A stretch of DNA of 64,000 bases from Pseudomonas sp. efr-133-TYG-5 (GTDB lineage Bacteria > Pseudomonadota > Gammaproteobacteria > Pseudomonadales > Pseudomonadaceae). The number at the start of each line of letters is the position of its first letter. The stretch's first letter is position 1. The position numbers and the translations under genes are program-made. The DNA lies in assembly GCF_030209175.1 (NCBI RefSeq), contig NZ_JARVSM010000001.1, positions 1,736,001 to 1,800,000 on the forward strand, read 5' to 3'. Below are positions 1 to 9,100 of this stretch, one piece after another. The notes under the pieces were generated by a model. That model was not told where the DNA came from. It did not search any database and was given only the letters and a program-made list of their open reading frames with translations.

Positions 1-463
1 TGGAGTCCAGCACCACCAGCACTTTCTTGCCGGCGACACGCTGACGCACCTGCTCGACGATCGCCGGGTCGATGCTCGAGCCCTGGATCATCTCGATCCG
101 CTTGCTCATCGGGTGAGCTTCAATGGCTTCGCGATTGTGCTGACGGATGTCGATATCGATACCCAGCACGTGGCCTTTGCCGATCAGTTCCAGCATCGAG
201 GCGTAATACACCAGCGAGCCGCCATGGGCGATGCCGGTTTCGACAATGATGTCCGGCTGCACCGTCCAGATGATCTCCTGCATGGCGATCATGTCCTGGG
301 GAAACTGAATGATCGGGCGGCCCATCCAGCTGAAGTTGTAGGTGTACTTGTGCTTGGCGGTCGAATCGATCCAGTCCTGCGAGGCCGCTTGCAGGGCCTT
401 GTCCTGTTGCAGCCCTTGGATGTTGTCTTTTACTTCTTCACGAAACTGTTCATGCGGATTCAT
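1..463 (-). CDS. CmcI-like (cephalosporin hydroxylase family) methyltransferase, 3' end outside window
   Basis: The N-terminal 154 codons are present and the gene runs off the left edge. The ATG follows a CTGGAG ribosome site. Visible are a Rossmann SAM-binding stretch (VETGIAHGGSLVYYASM), an acidic strand end (VLGIDIDIR) and the start of a later strand (VLVVLDS). This is the pattern of the CmcI/RmlI-like SAM-dependent methyltransferases often annotated as cephalosporin hydroxylase in O-antigen and flagellin-glycan clusters. It is the last gene of the sugar cassette, 29 bases after the acyltransferase. By context it probably modifies the glycan sugar (inference). There is no reason to expect antibiotic chemistry. 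Confidence 0.8.
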   Translation of the reverse strand, partial: MNPHEQFREEVKDNIQGLQQDKALQAASQDWIDSTAKHKYTYNFSWMGRPIIQFPQDMIAMQEIIWTVQPDIIVETGIAHGGSLVYYASMLELIGKGHVLGIDIDIRQHNREAIEAHPMSKRIEMIQGSSIDPAIVEQVRQRVAGKKVLVVLDS

Positions 464-492
464 TGCACACTCCAGAAATGAGCTTGCGGCGG

Positions 493-1158
493 TTATTTGA
501 AAACCCGGCCGTCTTGAAAGGAATCAGGATTGGTCTTGATGACTTTGCCCGGGTTACCGACAACGACCGCGTAGTCCGGTACGTCTTTGGTCACCACGGC
601 GCCGGCGCCGATGGTCGCCCAGCGACCGATGCGAATGCGCGGCAGGATGCTGGCGTTGGTGCCGATGAAGGTGCCGTCGCCGATGTCGCAGCAGCCGGAC
701 ACACTCACGCCATGGGCAATGAACACCGAGTTGCCGACATGGCTTTCATGGGCAATCAAGGCCCCCATATGAATACTGCTGTTATCGCCGATGGACACTT
801 CGGCCTGGAGAATCACGCCTTCCTGCAAGTAGTTGCCCACGCCCATGCGCGTCATGGTCAGGTCGATGCCAGGGTGCAGAAAGTTGCCCAGCCGACCTCC
901 GGCCTCGACGATGCGGCAGGTGGTTTCATAACGCGTGGCCGTGCTGCCGGTAATCAGGTTGACGAACCGCACATCGTCGCCCTTGAGCTCGGCTACGCGA
1001 TCCAGCCCGCCCACCACCGGCAGGCCGTAGAACAGCGTGCCCTGCTTGGCAGGATCGTTGTCGAGGAAGGCAAACTCCAGGTTCGGCTGCACGCGCTGAA
1101 CCGCCTGGATCATGCGCAGCGTTTCCGGATTGGCCGCACCCAATAGATAGACTTTCAC
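493..1158 (-). CDS. Sugar O/N-acyltransferase, NeuD-type, hexapeptide repeat
   Basis: The 221-residue protein has an N-terminal PglD/NeuD-like nucleotide-binding fold (MKVYLLGAANPET, then VNLITGS). Imperfect hexapeptide repeats from about residue 95 follow (IGDNSSIHMGALIAHESHVG, then IGDGTFIG and IGRWATIGAGAVV). The end, VVGNPGKVI, is typical of left-handed beta-helix acetyltransferases. It starts at GTG, and this GTG overlaps the TGA of the aminotransferase by 4 bases (GTGA), which implies translational coupling. Family knowledge suggests acetyl-CoA dependent acylation of the amino group installed by the preceding gene, as in VioB, PglD or NeuD. The exact acyl donor cannot be read from sequence. 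Confidence 0.85.
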   Translation of the reverse strand: MKVYLLGAANPETLRMIQAVQRVQPNLEFAFLDNDPAKQGTLFYGLPVVGGLDRVAELKGDDVRFVNLITGSTATRYETTCRIVEAGGRLGNFLHPGIDLTMTRMGVGNYLQEGVILQAEVSIGDNSSIHMGALIAHESHVGNSVFIAHGVSVSGCCDIGDGTFIGTNASILPRIRIGRWATIGAGAVVTKDVPDYAVVVGNPGKVIKTNPDSFQDGRVFK

Positions 1159-2273
1159 AGTTTCCCCTTGTGCTTGAGAACGTCGCGCACGACAGCGATG
1201 ACCCGGTCCTGATCCGCGTCGGTCATGTCGTGGTAGCTAGGCAGGTTGATTGCACGACCCGGCAACGCAAAGGCCACCGGGGTATCCACAGCCACGTCGA
1301 ACATCGGCAGCGAGGACAGCGGCCAGAAGAACACCCGGGCGTCGATATCGGCTGCCTGGAAGGCCGCGATCAGCGCTTCGCGGGTGATCCCGGTGGATTC
1401 TTCGAACACCACCGTCGGCATCCAGTAGCCGTTGCGCGCATGCGCAGGTTGTGGGTTCATCGCGACCCCCGGCAATACCGTCAAGGCCCGCGCGTAGTAA
1501 TCGAAAATCGCCCGCTTGCGCGCGATCAACTCTTCGATCCGCTCGACCTGGGCGCAGCCGACCGCCGCCTGCAGGTTGCTCATCTTGTATTTGAAACCGA
1601 CGAAGTCCGGCCAGAACTGTTTGCTGCAGCCCGCCACCCGGCCATGGTTGGACAGGGTCAGCACGCGCTCGTACAAGGCTTTGTCCGAGGTGACGAACAT
1701 GCCGCCCTCGCCGGTGGTCATGGTCTTGGTGCCGTGGAACGAGAACGCGCCGAACGCCCCCAGCGAACCGGCTGCGCGACCACGCCACTGCGAGCCGATG
1801 GCTTCCGCCGCATCCTCGATCACCGGGATGCCGAATTCCTTGCCGATGGCCAGCAAGGCATCCATGTCGCAAAGATTGCCGTACAGGTGCACCGCCAAAA
1901 TGGCTTTGGTGCGCGGGTTGATCGCGGCGCGGACCTGCTGCGGGTCGAGGCACCAGCTGTCGGCCAGGACATCGACAAATACCGGCGTGGCGCCCAGATA
2001 AGTGATCGGTGCCGCCGACGCGATCCAGTTGGTGTTGCCGAGGATCACTTCGTCACCGGCGCCGACACCCAGTGCCGCCATGCCCATGTGCAGCGCCCCG
2101 GTGCAGCTCGAGGTGGCGATCGCATAGGTCGCGCCCAGGTGCTCGGCGAAGCCATGCTCGAAGCGCGTCAGGTATTCGTAGCAACGCGCGCCCCAGCCGT
2201 TCTGCACGGCGTCCAGCGCGTACTGCGCTTCGAGTTCGCCAACGCTGGGCTTGGTGTAATGAATTCTGCTCAT
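1155..2273 (-). CDS. DegT/DnrJ/EryC1/StrS family PLP-dependent sugar aminotransferase
   Basis: The protein has 372 residues. The PLP lysine lies in SFHGTKTMTTGEGGMF, so this is a true aminotransferase and not the His-substituted 3-dehydratase of the ColD/RfbH branch. The cofactor-carboxylate site VIEDAAEAIGS is also present. It probably transfers an amino group from glutamate to a nucleotide-linked 4-keto-6-deoxy sugar. The start ATG overlaps the TGA of the methyltransferase by 4 bases (ATGA), and its own TGA overlaps the acyltransferase start. An upstream extension of this frame (to about 3020) is only a shadow of the methyltransferase gene and was rejected. Confidence 0.9.
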   Translation of the reverse strand: MSRIHYTKPSVGELEAQYALDAVQNGWGARCYEYLTRFEHGFAEHLGATYAIATSSCTGALHMGMAALGVGAGDEVILGNTNWIASAAPITYLGATPVFVDVLADSWCLDPQQVRAAINPRTKAILAVHLYGNLCDMDALLAIGKEFGIPVIEDAAEAIGSQWRGRAAGSLGAFGAFSFHGTKTMTTGEGGMFVTSDKALYERVLTLSNHGRVAGCSKQFWPDFVGFKYKMSNLQAAVGCAQVERIEELIARKRAIFDYYARALTVLPGVAMNPQPAHARNGYWMPTVVFEESTGITREALIAAFQAADIDARVFFWPLSSLPMFDVAVDTPVAFALPGRAINLPSYHDMTDADQDRVIAVVRDVLKHKGKL

Positions 2274-3496
2274 TGAATGCTCAACTCCGGAACGGCGACG
2301 ACAAAACGGGCGCCCCAGGCCTTGGCCGCCGCCAACTGCTGGGTGACTTCGCTCAACAGGTTCCACGGCAGGACCAGAATGTAATCGGGCTGCTCGAGAC
2401 CGATACGCTCCGGCGCCACGATCGGAATGCGGCTGCCCGGCAGGTACTTGCCCTGCTTGTGCGGGTTGGCATCGGCGACCCAGGCCAGCAGATCCGCGCG
2501 CACCCCGGCGTAGTTGAGCAAGGTGTTGCCCTTGGCGGCCGCGCCGTAGCCGACCACCCGCTTGCCTTCGGCCTTGGCCTGCAACAGGAAGCGCAGCAAC
2601 TGGTGCTTGATGCTTTCGGCGGCTGGCGCGAGGGTTGCGTAGTACGCGGGTGTCTTCACCCCGGCTTCGAGCTCGGCCTGCAGCTGTTGCTGCACGGCCG
2701 GCTGCACCGCGCGACGCTGGCCGTCCTGGCGCTGGACGAACACCCGCAGCGAGCCGCCATGCGTGCTCAGCGAGCTGACGTCGAACACTTGCAGGCCATT
2801 GCGCTCGCACAGGGTCTGCACGGCGGTCAACGACAGATACGAATAGTGCTCGTGATACAGCGTGTCGAACTGTTGGCCGGCCATCAGCGTCAGCAGCTGC
2901 GGAAATTCGAAGGTGGCGACACCGCTCGGCTTGAGCAGCGTGGCGAAACCGGCAAGAAAATCGTTGATGTCCGGTACGTGTGCGAGGACGTTGTTGGCCG
3001 CCATCAGATCGGCGCTCCACCCTTCGCTGACGAGCTGCGTGGCCGTGTCGCGACCGAAGAACAGCTCACGAATCTCCAGGCCCTTCTCGCGGGCCGCCTG
3101 CGCCGTGCTGCGGGTCGGCTCGACGCCCAGGCACGGGATGCCGCGCCTGGCCACGTACTGCAACAGGTAGCCGTCGTTGGCGGCGATTTCCACCACGCGG
3201 CTGTCGGCGCCCAGGTCGAAGCGCTCGACCATCTGCGCGACATAGTGCTCGGCATGGGCCAGCCAGGTGCTGGAGAACGAACTGAAGTAGGCGTACTCGG
3301 CGTCGAACAGGCTGTCGGCGCGGGTGTAATCCTCGGTCTGCACCAGCCAGCACTGCTGGCACACGGCAACCTTCAGCGGCACCCACTGCTCGGCCTGCTC
3401 CAGGCGCTCGGCGGGCACGTAGGCGTTGGACGGTGGCGAGGTGCCGAGATCGATCAGCGGCAGGCTCAGCGGTGCGGCGCACCCACGGCAGTTCAT
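2270..3496 (-). CDS. NDP-sugar C-methyltransferase (Methyltransf_13/14 architecture)
   Basis: The protein has 408 residues. The N-terminal putative zinc domain has CRGC near residue 3 and CQQC near residue 50. A SAM-binding core follows (VVEIAANDGYLLQYV), then the family motifs NNVLAHVPD and YHEHYSYLS. A C-terminal Rossmann-like domain ends the protein (VVGYGAAAKGNTLLNYAGV). This three-part plan is that of TylC3/CloU/NovU-type sugar C-methyltransferases, which act on 4-keto-6-deoxy sugars. It overlaps the epimerase gene upstream (ATGA) and the aminotransferase downstream. Position of methylation (C3 or C5) is not deducible. Confidence 0.9.
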   Translation of the reverse strand: MNCRGCAAPLSLPLIDLGTSPPSNAYVPAERLEQAEQWVPLKVAVCQQCWLVQTEDYTRADSLFDAEYAYFSSFSSTWLAHAEHYVAQMVERFDLGADSRVVEIAANDGYLLQYVARRGIPCLGVEPTRSTAQAAREKGLEIRELFFGRDTATQLVSEGWSADLMAANNVLAHVPDINDFLAGFATLLKPSGVATFEFPQLLTLMAGQQFDTLYHEHYSYLSLTAVQTLCERNGLQVFDVSSLSTHGGSLRVFVQRQDGQRRAVQPAVQQQLQAELEAGVKTPAYYATLAPAAESIKHQLLRFLLQAKAEGKRVVGYGAAAKGNTLLNYAGVRADLLAWVADANPHKQGKYLPGSRIPIVAPERIGLEQPDYILVLPWNLLSEVTQQLAAAKAWGARFVVAVPELSIQ

Positions 3497-4053
3497 ACAC
3501 GCACTCCGGCAAAGTGTTGATCGAGCGCAGGATGACTGGCATCGCGCGCTGACAAATTATTGACAGGCAACGGCCAGGCAATCGCCAGCCGTGGGTCGTT
3601 CACCGACAGCCCGCCTTCGTGCTCCGGCGCGTAGTCGGCGCTGTGCAGGTAAAGCAGCTCGGCATCGTCAGTCAGGGTCTGGAAACCATGGGCGAAGCCG
3701 GGCGGGATCAGCAGGCTGCGGCCATCGCCGGCCTTGAGGTGTTCGGCATGCCAGTGCAGAAAGGTCGGCGAGTCCGGGCGCAGGTCCACCGCCACGTCCC
3801 ACACTTCACCGCGCAGGCAGGTAATCAGCTTGGCTTCCGGCGCGTTGGCGTTCTGGTAATGCAGGCCGCGCACACTGCCCTTCTCGCGCGTGCAGGAATG
3901 GTTGATCTGGCGGATATGAAAGGCGCGGCCGAACGCGCTCAGGCTGCCTTCGCAGAACAGCCGGGCGAAGTGCCCGCGCTGGTCTTCGAAGCGTTTGTGC
4001 TGGACGCTGAACAGCCCGGCCAGCGGCAACGCCTGCAAGGAAAATTCGCTCAC
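3493..4053 (-). CDS. rfbC: dTDP-4-dehydrorhamnose 3,5-epimerase-like (RmlC/RfbC) protein
   Basis: The 186-residue cupin has RmlC motifs: FEDQRGHFARLF, the catalytic-His segment VRGLHYQ, PPGFAHGFQTL, and the DYAPEHEGG stretch that contains the tyrosine position. The GTG start overlaps the TGA of rfbG by 4 bases (GTGA). In this operon the substrate is more likely CDP-4-keto-6-deoxyglucose than the dTDP sugar. It would set the stereochemistry at C3 and/or C5 before methylation and transamination (inference). A longer in-frame extension into rfbG has no ribosome site and non-native composition, so it is not part of the gene. Confidence 0.85.
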   Translation of the reverse strand: MSEFSLQALPLAGLFSVQHKRFEDQRGHFARLFCEGSLSAFGRAFHIRQINHSCTREKGSVRGLHYQNANAPEAKLITCLRGEVWDVAVDLRPDSPTFLHWHAEHLKAGDGRSLLIPPGFAHGFQTLTDDAELLYLHSADYAPEHEGGLSVNDPRLAIAWPLPVNNLSARDASHPALDQHFAGVRV

Positions 4054-5132
4054 AGCGCGCCCCGGTACAGGTTCAGTTGGCCCAGGCTCACGGCGCGCAT
4101 GTCGTCGCCGTTCTGCCAGGCCAGGTGCCAGTCGAGGGTCTGGGTCAGGCATTGCTGCAACGACCAGCGCGGCTGCCAGCCAAGCACCTGGCGAGCGCGG
4201 CTGCTGTCCAGGCGCAGCAGGCCGGCCTCGTGCAGGTCGCTCGGCTCGATGCGCAGGCCACGGGCTTGCGGCCAGCGGTTGGCGAGCAGCTCGACCACTT
4301 CGCCGACGCTGCACATGTCCGCCTCGCCGGGGCCGAAGTTCCACGCCCCGGCGTATTGCGGGCCTTGCTGGTAGAGCCCGGCCGCCAGTTGCAGGTAGCC
4401 GGCCAGCGGCTCCAGCGCGTGCTGCCACGGGCGCACGGCTTGCGGGTAACGCAGGGTCACCGGCTCATCGGCCGTCCAGGCCCTGAGCACATCGGGAATC
4501 AGACGCTCCGGGGCAAAGTCGCCGCCACCGAGGACATTGCCGGCGCGGGCAGTGGCCAGGGCCAGGCCGTGCTCGGCGTATTGGTCGGCCGGGAAGAACG
4601 ACGCCGCGTAAGACTGCGCCAGCAGTTCACAGCAGGCCTTGCTGCTGCTGTAGGGATCGTGACCACCGAGGGCTTCGTCTTCGCGGTACGGCCACAGCCA
4701 TTCCTTGTTGGCGTAGACCTTGTCGGTGGTCACCAGCACACAGGCACGCACACAACCGACCTGCCGAATCGCTTCGAGCAGGTTGAGCGTGCCCATGACG
4801 TTGCTGGAATAGGTGCCGAGCGGATCGCGATAACCTTCACGCACCAGCGGTTGGGCCGCCAGGTGCAGGACGATCTCCGGCTCGGTGTCGGCAATGACCT
4901 CGAGCAAGGCGCCGAGGTCGCGCAGGTCACCGCGCTGATCGTTGATCCCTTCGCCAACCCGCGCCAGCCCGAACAGGCTGGGCTCGGTCGACGGATCGAG
5001 GGCAAAGCCGCTGACATCGGCGCCAAGGCTCTGCAGCCACAGGGTCAGCCAGCTGCCCTTGAAGCCGGTGTGGCCGGTGACCAGAACGCGCTTGCCGCGC
5101 CAGAATTCCGCACTCAGGCCCATTGCTTCCAT
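4050..5132 (-). CDS. rfbG: CDP-glucose 4,6-dehydratase
   Basis: The 360-residue SDR has the NAD site [10 protein letters not shown] near the N-terminus, then TTDKVY and the catalytic YSSSKA (Tyr-x3-Lys). The sequence [20 protein letters not shown] is characteristic of RfbG. It converts CDP-glucose to CDP-4-keto-6-deoxyglucose. The chosen ATG follows GGGGAGG and overlaps the end of rfbF. An ATG three codons further in is an alternative, and the ATG at 5153 is less likely. It lies directly behind rfbF, as in classical dideoxysugar clusters, but no rfbH (3-dehydratase) follows in this window. Confidence 0.93.
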   Translation of the reverse strand: MEAMGLSAEFWRGKRVLVTGHTGFKGSWLTLWLQSLGADVSGFALDPSTEPSLFGLARVGEGINDQRGDLRDLGALLEVIADTEPEIVLHLAAQPLVREGYRDPLGTYSSNVMGTLNLLEAIRQVGCVRACVLVTTDKVYANKEWLWPYREDEALGGHDPYSSSKACCELLAQSYAASFFPADQYAEHGLALATARAGNVLGGGDFAPERLIPDVLRAWTADEPVTLRYPQAVRPWQHALEPLAGYLQLAAGLYQQGPQYAGAWNFGPGEADMCSVGEVVELLANRWPQARGLRIEPSDLHEAGLLRLDSSRARQVLGWQPRWSLQQCLTQTLDWHLAWQNGDDMRAVSLGQLNLYRGAL

Positions 5133-5887
5133 GGGGCCTCCCCGCTCTGCCACAGGGCTTCGAGGTGATTCTTGTCGCGCAGGGTGTCCATCGGCTGCCA
5201 GAACCCTTCGTGCTGGTACGCCATCAGCTCACCGCGCGCGGCCAGACCGTCGAGCGGCCCGGATTCCCACGACGTTTCGTCGCCGTCGATCAGCGGCAGG
5301 ACTTTGGGCGACAGGACGAAGAAGCCGCCGTTGATCCAGCCACCGTCGCCGCGCGGTTTCTCGGTGAAACCCAGCACCTGGTCGCCGTCGCGATCCAGCG
5401 CACCGTAGCGTCCCGGCGGTTGCACGGCGGTGACGGTGGCCAGTTTACCGTGGGTCAGGTGGAAGTCGACCAGCGCGCTGATGTTCAGGTCAGAGACCCC
5501 GTCGCCATAGGTAAAGCAGAAGGCTTTTTCGTTTTCCAGGTAACGCGAGGCGCGCCGCAGACGGCCACCGGTCATGGTTTCCTCGCCGGTGTCGATCAGC
5601 GTGACGCGCCATGGCTCGCTGTAGTTCTGATGCACATCCATGCGGTTTTCGCGCATGTCGAAGGTGACGTCGGAGGTGTGCAGGAAGTAGTTGGCGAAGA
5701 AGTCCTTGATCGCATAGCCCTTGTAGCCAAGGCAAATCACGAAATCGTGAATTCCGTGCGCGGAATACTGCTTCATGATGTGCCAGAGAATTGGCTTGCC
5801 ACCGATCTCGATCATCGGTTTCGGCTTGAGGTGCGACTCTTCACTGATGCGCGTGCCCAGGCCACCCGCCAAAATAACTGCCTTCAT
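5114..5887 (-). CDS. rfbF: Glucose-1-phosphate cytidylyltransferase
   Basis: The 257-residue nucleotidyltransferase has the signature [18 protein letters not shown] plus [14 protein letters not shown], the metal site [10 protein letters not shown] and GGFFVLSP. It is close to the usual RfbF length. It makes CDP-glucose from CTP and glucose-1-phosphate, the first step of the CDP-sugar branch. It is the first gene of the coupled minus-strand cassette, and its 3' end overlaps rfbG. Roughly 225 bases separate it from the upstream glycosyltransferase gene. A hairpin terminator lies in that gap, so the cassette probably has its own promoter. Confidence 0.95.
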   Translation of the reverse strand: MKAVILAGGLGTRISEESHLKPKPMIEIGGKPILWHIMKQYSAHGIHDFVICLGYKGYAIKDFFANYFLHTSDVTFDMRENRMDVHQNYSEPWRVTLIDTGEETMTGGRLRRASRYLENEKAFCFTYGDGVSDLNISALVDFHLTHGKLATVTAVQPPGRYGALDRDGDQVLGFTEKPRGDGGWINGGFFVLSPKVLPLIDGDETSWESGPLDGLAARGELMAYQHEGFWQPMDTLRDKNHLEALWQSGEAPWKQWA

Positions 5888-6145
5888 CGTCTCCCCTCTC
5901 GTTCGTCACAGGGCTGCGCACTGTTTTCTCAGCGTTACGGCCATCTGGCTCAACCTTTCTGCCGGTCCGGGCGCAGGTGCAATGACCGCGAGCGCTCGTT
6001 TTATGGCGATTTGAGGGGGACTTGCAGGAAACGCGCCAGCTCGATGAGTCTGCTGTCAGCGGTGTTTTCAGCAGGAAAAAAAGGCAAAAAAAACAGGCGA
6101 CCGGTCAGGGTCGCCTGTGGTTTCAACAAGGCCTGTGCGAACGGA
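5888..6145 (-). promoter_or_regulatory. Intergenic region upstream of rfbF
   Basis: This 258-base gap holds the hairpin terminator of the glycosyltransferase gene at its right end. The remaining roughly 190 bases must carry the promoter of the rfbF cassette. I could not identify convincing -35/-10 or sigma-54 elements by eye. No open reading frame with a ribosome site is seen. Confidence 0.4.
6074..6119 (-). terminator. Rho-independent terminator of the glycosyltransferase gene
   Basis: There is a perfect 10-bp stem (ACAGGCGACC at 6093-6102 with GGTCGCCTGT at 6109-6118). It is followed on the minus strand by a T-rich tract, seen as A runs at 6074-6092 on the plus strand. It lies 27 bases past the glycosyltransferase stop codon and separates that gene from the rfbF cassette. 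Confidence 0.85.
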
Positions 6146-9100
6146 TCAATCCGCCAGCCAGCCATTCTCCCAGTACCGCAGGTTGTCGCCACGCAGCACG
6201 TAATCGCGCAGGACGATTTCGCGCAGCTGGTCGCCCATGCGGTAGCTGGCGTCCGGATCGGCCAGGTGCATGCGGATGGCCTGCAGCCATTCGTCGGTGC
6301 TGTTGGTCTTGATCCGCGTGCAGGGCAAATAGCCGCGATAGGCCTCGGTGTCGGTGCAGATCACCGGGTAGCCGCAGGCGCCGTACTCGAGCAGGCGCAG
6401 GTTGCTCTTGCAGTCGTTGAAGATGTGGAATTCCAGCGGTGCCAGGGCCAGGTCGAGGTTGAGACTGGCGAGTTTCGCCGGGTACACGTCGAGGCCGATC
6501 ACCCCGTGGAACTCATGCATGTACGGGCGCAGGTCGTCCGGGCACATGCCGAAGAACACCCAGTCGACTTCGTTGGCCAGTTCGCGCACGACATCGGCGA
6601 TCACCGCCAGGTCACCGTGGTGACTGGTGCCGCCGCCCCAGCCGACGCGCGGTTTTTTCGAAGTGCGGCGCTGGCTGTGCAGGTCGCTCCACATGTGTTT
6701 GGCGAGCATGTTCGGCACCACGCGGATGTCGCTGTGCATGCTCGACAGCGCATTGCCCAGCGGCGCGGTGGACACCACCACGCGGTCGCACATGCCGATC
6801 GCCCGCCGCACCAGTTTTTCCATCTCGTCGCGGTTGGGCATGTTGCGGATGTGCGCGTTGCGGTGCGGCACGTCGATCACGTAGTCGTCGAGTTCGTAGA
6901 TGCGCCGCGCATTCGAATACTTTTGCAGCGTCGGGATTTCGTTGATCGGCGCCTCGGCATAGCGCCCCTGCAGGACGATCACGTCCGGCGACTGGCGCTC
7001 GACTTCGATGATCGTCGGCAGGTTGTAATGGATACGGCCCAAGGCCCGGCCCGCCGCTTCCAGCTCGATCAGCGGCTGGGTCACCCGGTAGTGACCGATG
7101 GCCGAGGCGTTGACTGGCAAGGCCAGGATCTTCGGCAGTTGCGGCTGGGAAAACGGGCTCCAGCCAGTACGCAGGCCGGGGTCGAGACTGAAGCTCGAGC
7201 CACCCAGGCCGTGCAGCGACAGGTTGGCGTTGTACGCCGGATCCCGCGCCACGATCGGCAGCCAGCGCTTGTAGAAGGTTTCCTGCTCCTGGGCACGCGC
7301 GGCCTCTTCGCCGTCCTTCGGCGGCACCGCCGGTTGCGCACCCAGCGCCAATTGCGCATAAGGCGTCCAGACCACCAGATAACCTTCGCGTCCCACCCGC
7401 AGACACAGGTCGACTTCATTCAGCGATTGCGCCAGGTGCTGCTCGTCGAGGCCGCCGATCGCGTCGAACAGCGCTTTGCGTACCAGCAGGCAATCGCTGC
7501 CGACCGCACTCAGATCGTGGGCAACCAGCAAGCGGTACATGTAACCGGTGGACTGCAGCGATTCACCGTAGAACGGCACACCGGCCGGCCCTTGCAGACC
7601 GAGGATCAGGCCGGCGTGCAGGATGCGCCCGTCCGGGTTGAACAGCTTGGCGCCGACCACGCCGACTTCCGGGCGCTGGCCGTGGTTGAGCATTTCCGCC
7701 AGCCAGTCGCCGTGCGTGATGACGGCGTACGGGTTGAGCAACAACACATACTCGCCGCGCGCCTGGCCCACGGCGACATTGCGCAGCGCTGCCGGGTTGT
7801 CCTGCTGCGGGCAGTCCAGCACACGAATGCGCTCGCTGCCCAGTTGCGCCATGCCGTCGAACCACAGCCGTGCTTCGCCGCTTTCGCTGCCATTGTCGAC
7901 CAGCAGCAATTCGTATTCGGTGTAGGTGGTTTTCTCCAGCAGGCTCTCGACGCAGCGCTGCACGGCGGCGGTCTGGTCCTTGCTGACAATGACGATCGAC
8001 ACCAGCGGCTGGCGCGCATGCAGATAGTCGACGCGATTGAGCAACGGCGCATTGCCGCGACGGATGTCGTGGGCGACACCCAGGCGCTCCAGGTGCGCGC
8101 CGAGCAGTTGCGCGTTGGCCTCGGCCATCTGCGGCTCGGACAGCCATTTGGCCAGGTCGAACGCCGACTCCAGCAGGACCTCGGCGACGTGGCCGACCAC
8201 CTGCGTGCCATCGTTCTCGACCATGCGCCACAGCACATCGTGGGGCGCCAGTTCGCCGAATGCCGAGTCGAAACCGCCCAGCGCCAGGAAGCGCTCACGC
8301 TCGAACGCCAGCGCGCGGCCGACGTAAGGGTAGCTGCGCATCAAGTCGAGATTGAAGTCCGGCTTGAACACCGGCTCGGTCGATTCGCCCTCGCTCAGGC
8401 CACCCTCGTCGCTGTACAGGCAGGTCACGCTGCGCGACAGGGCGATGCGCTCGGCCATCACCAGCAAGGCCGGCACCACCAGGCGATCACCGGCACGCAG
8501 CAGGTAGAACCAGTCGGCGCCGTCGAGCTGCGGCAACAGTTGATTGATCTGCTGCTGCCAGTCGTCCTGCAGCGGCATGCGCAGCACACGCTCATCGAGT
8601 TCGGCAGCCGTGCAGGACGCCGACAGGACGATGGTCAGCTCCGGCAGGTATTCCTGCGCAGCGAGCGATTGCAGGGTCAGGTCCAGCGCCGAACGACTGC
8701 CCTTGTCGTCGATAATCAGCGGGACGATTTTCGGTACGCGCGGCCACGCGGCCAGGGTGTCCGGCAGCAGTTCGCGCTGGCCTTCGGTGAGGCTGCGGCA
8801 GGCCAGCCACTGCGCGTAGAGTTCGGCGAAGCTGACACTGGCGATACCGACGTGCCAGTCCTGGGTGGTCTGCTTGGTGCCGAGGGTGCGGCTCAGGGGC
8901 AATTCTTCCCAGACCCGCGGCGCCTCGGCGGCCTTGGTGATGGGTACATAACGCACCCAGCCCTGCGCCGGCGCCGATTCGCCGCTGCGCGCCTTGAGCA
9001 TCTGCTGCAACCACTGGCGCTCGGCCGCGGCCGCATCGCGCATGGCCTGCTGGCCACTCAAACGTTCCGGGTACAGACGCTCGATACTCAGTACGTGGTT

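Noticed and set aside
2009..3520. 503-codon plus-strand frame
   Set aside because: It is antisense to the C-methyltransferase gene; residue composition is that of a complement frame.
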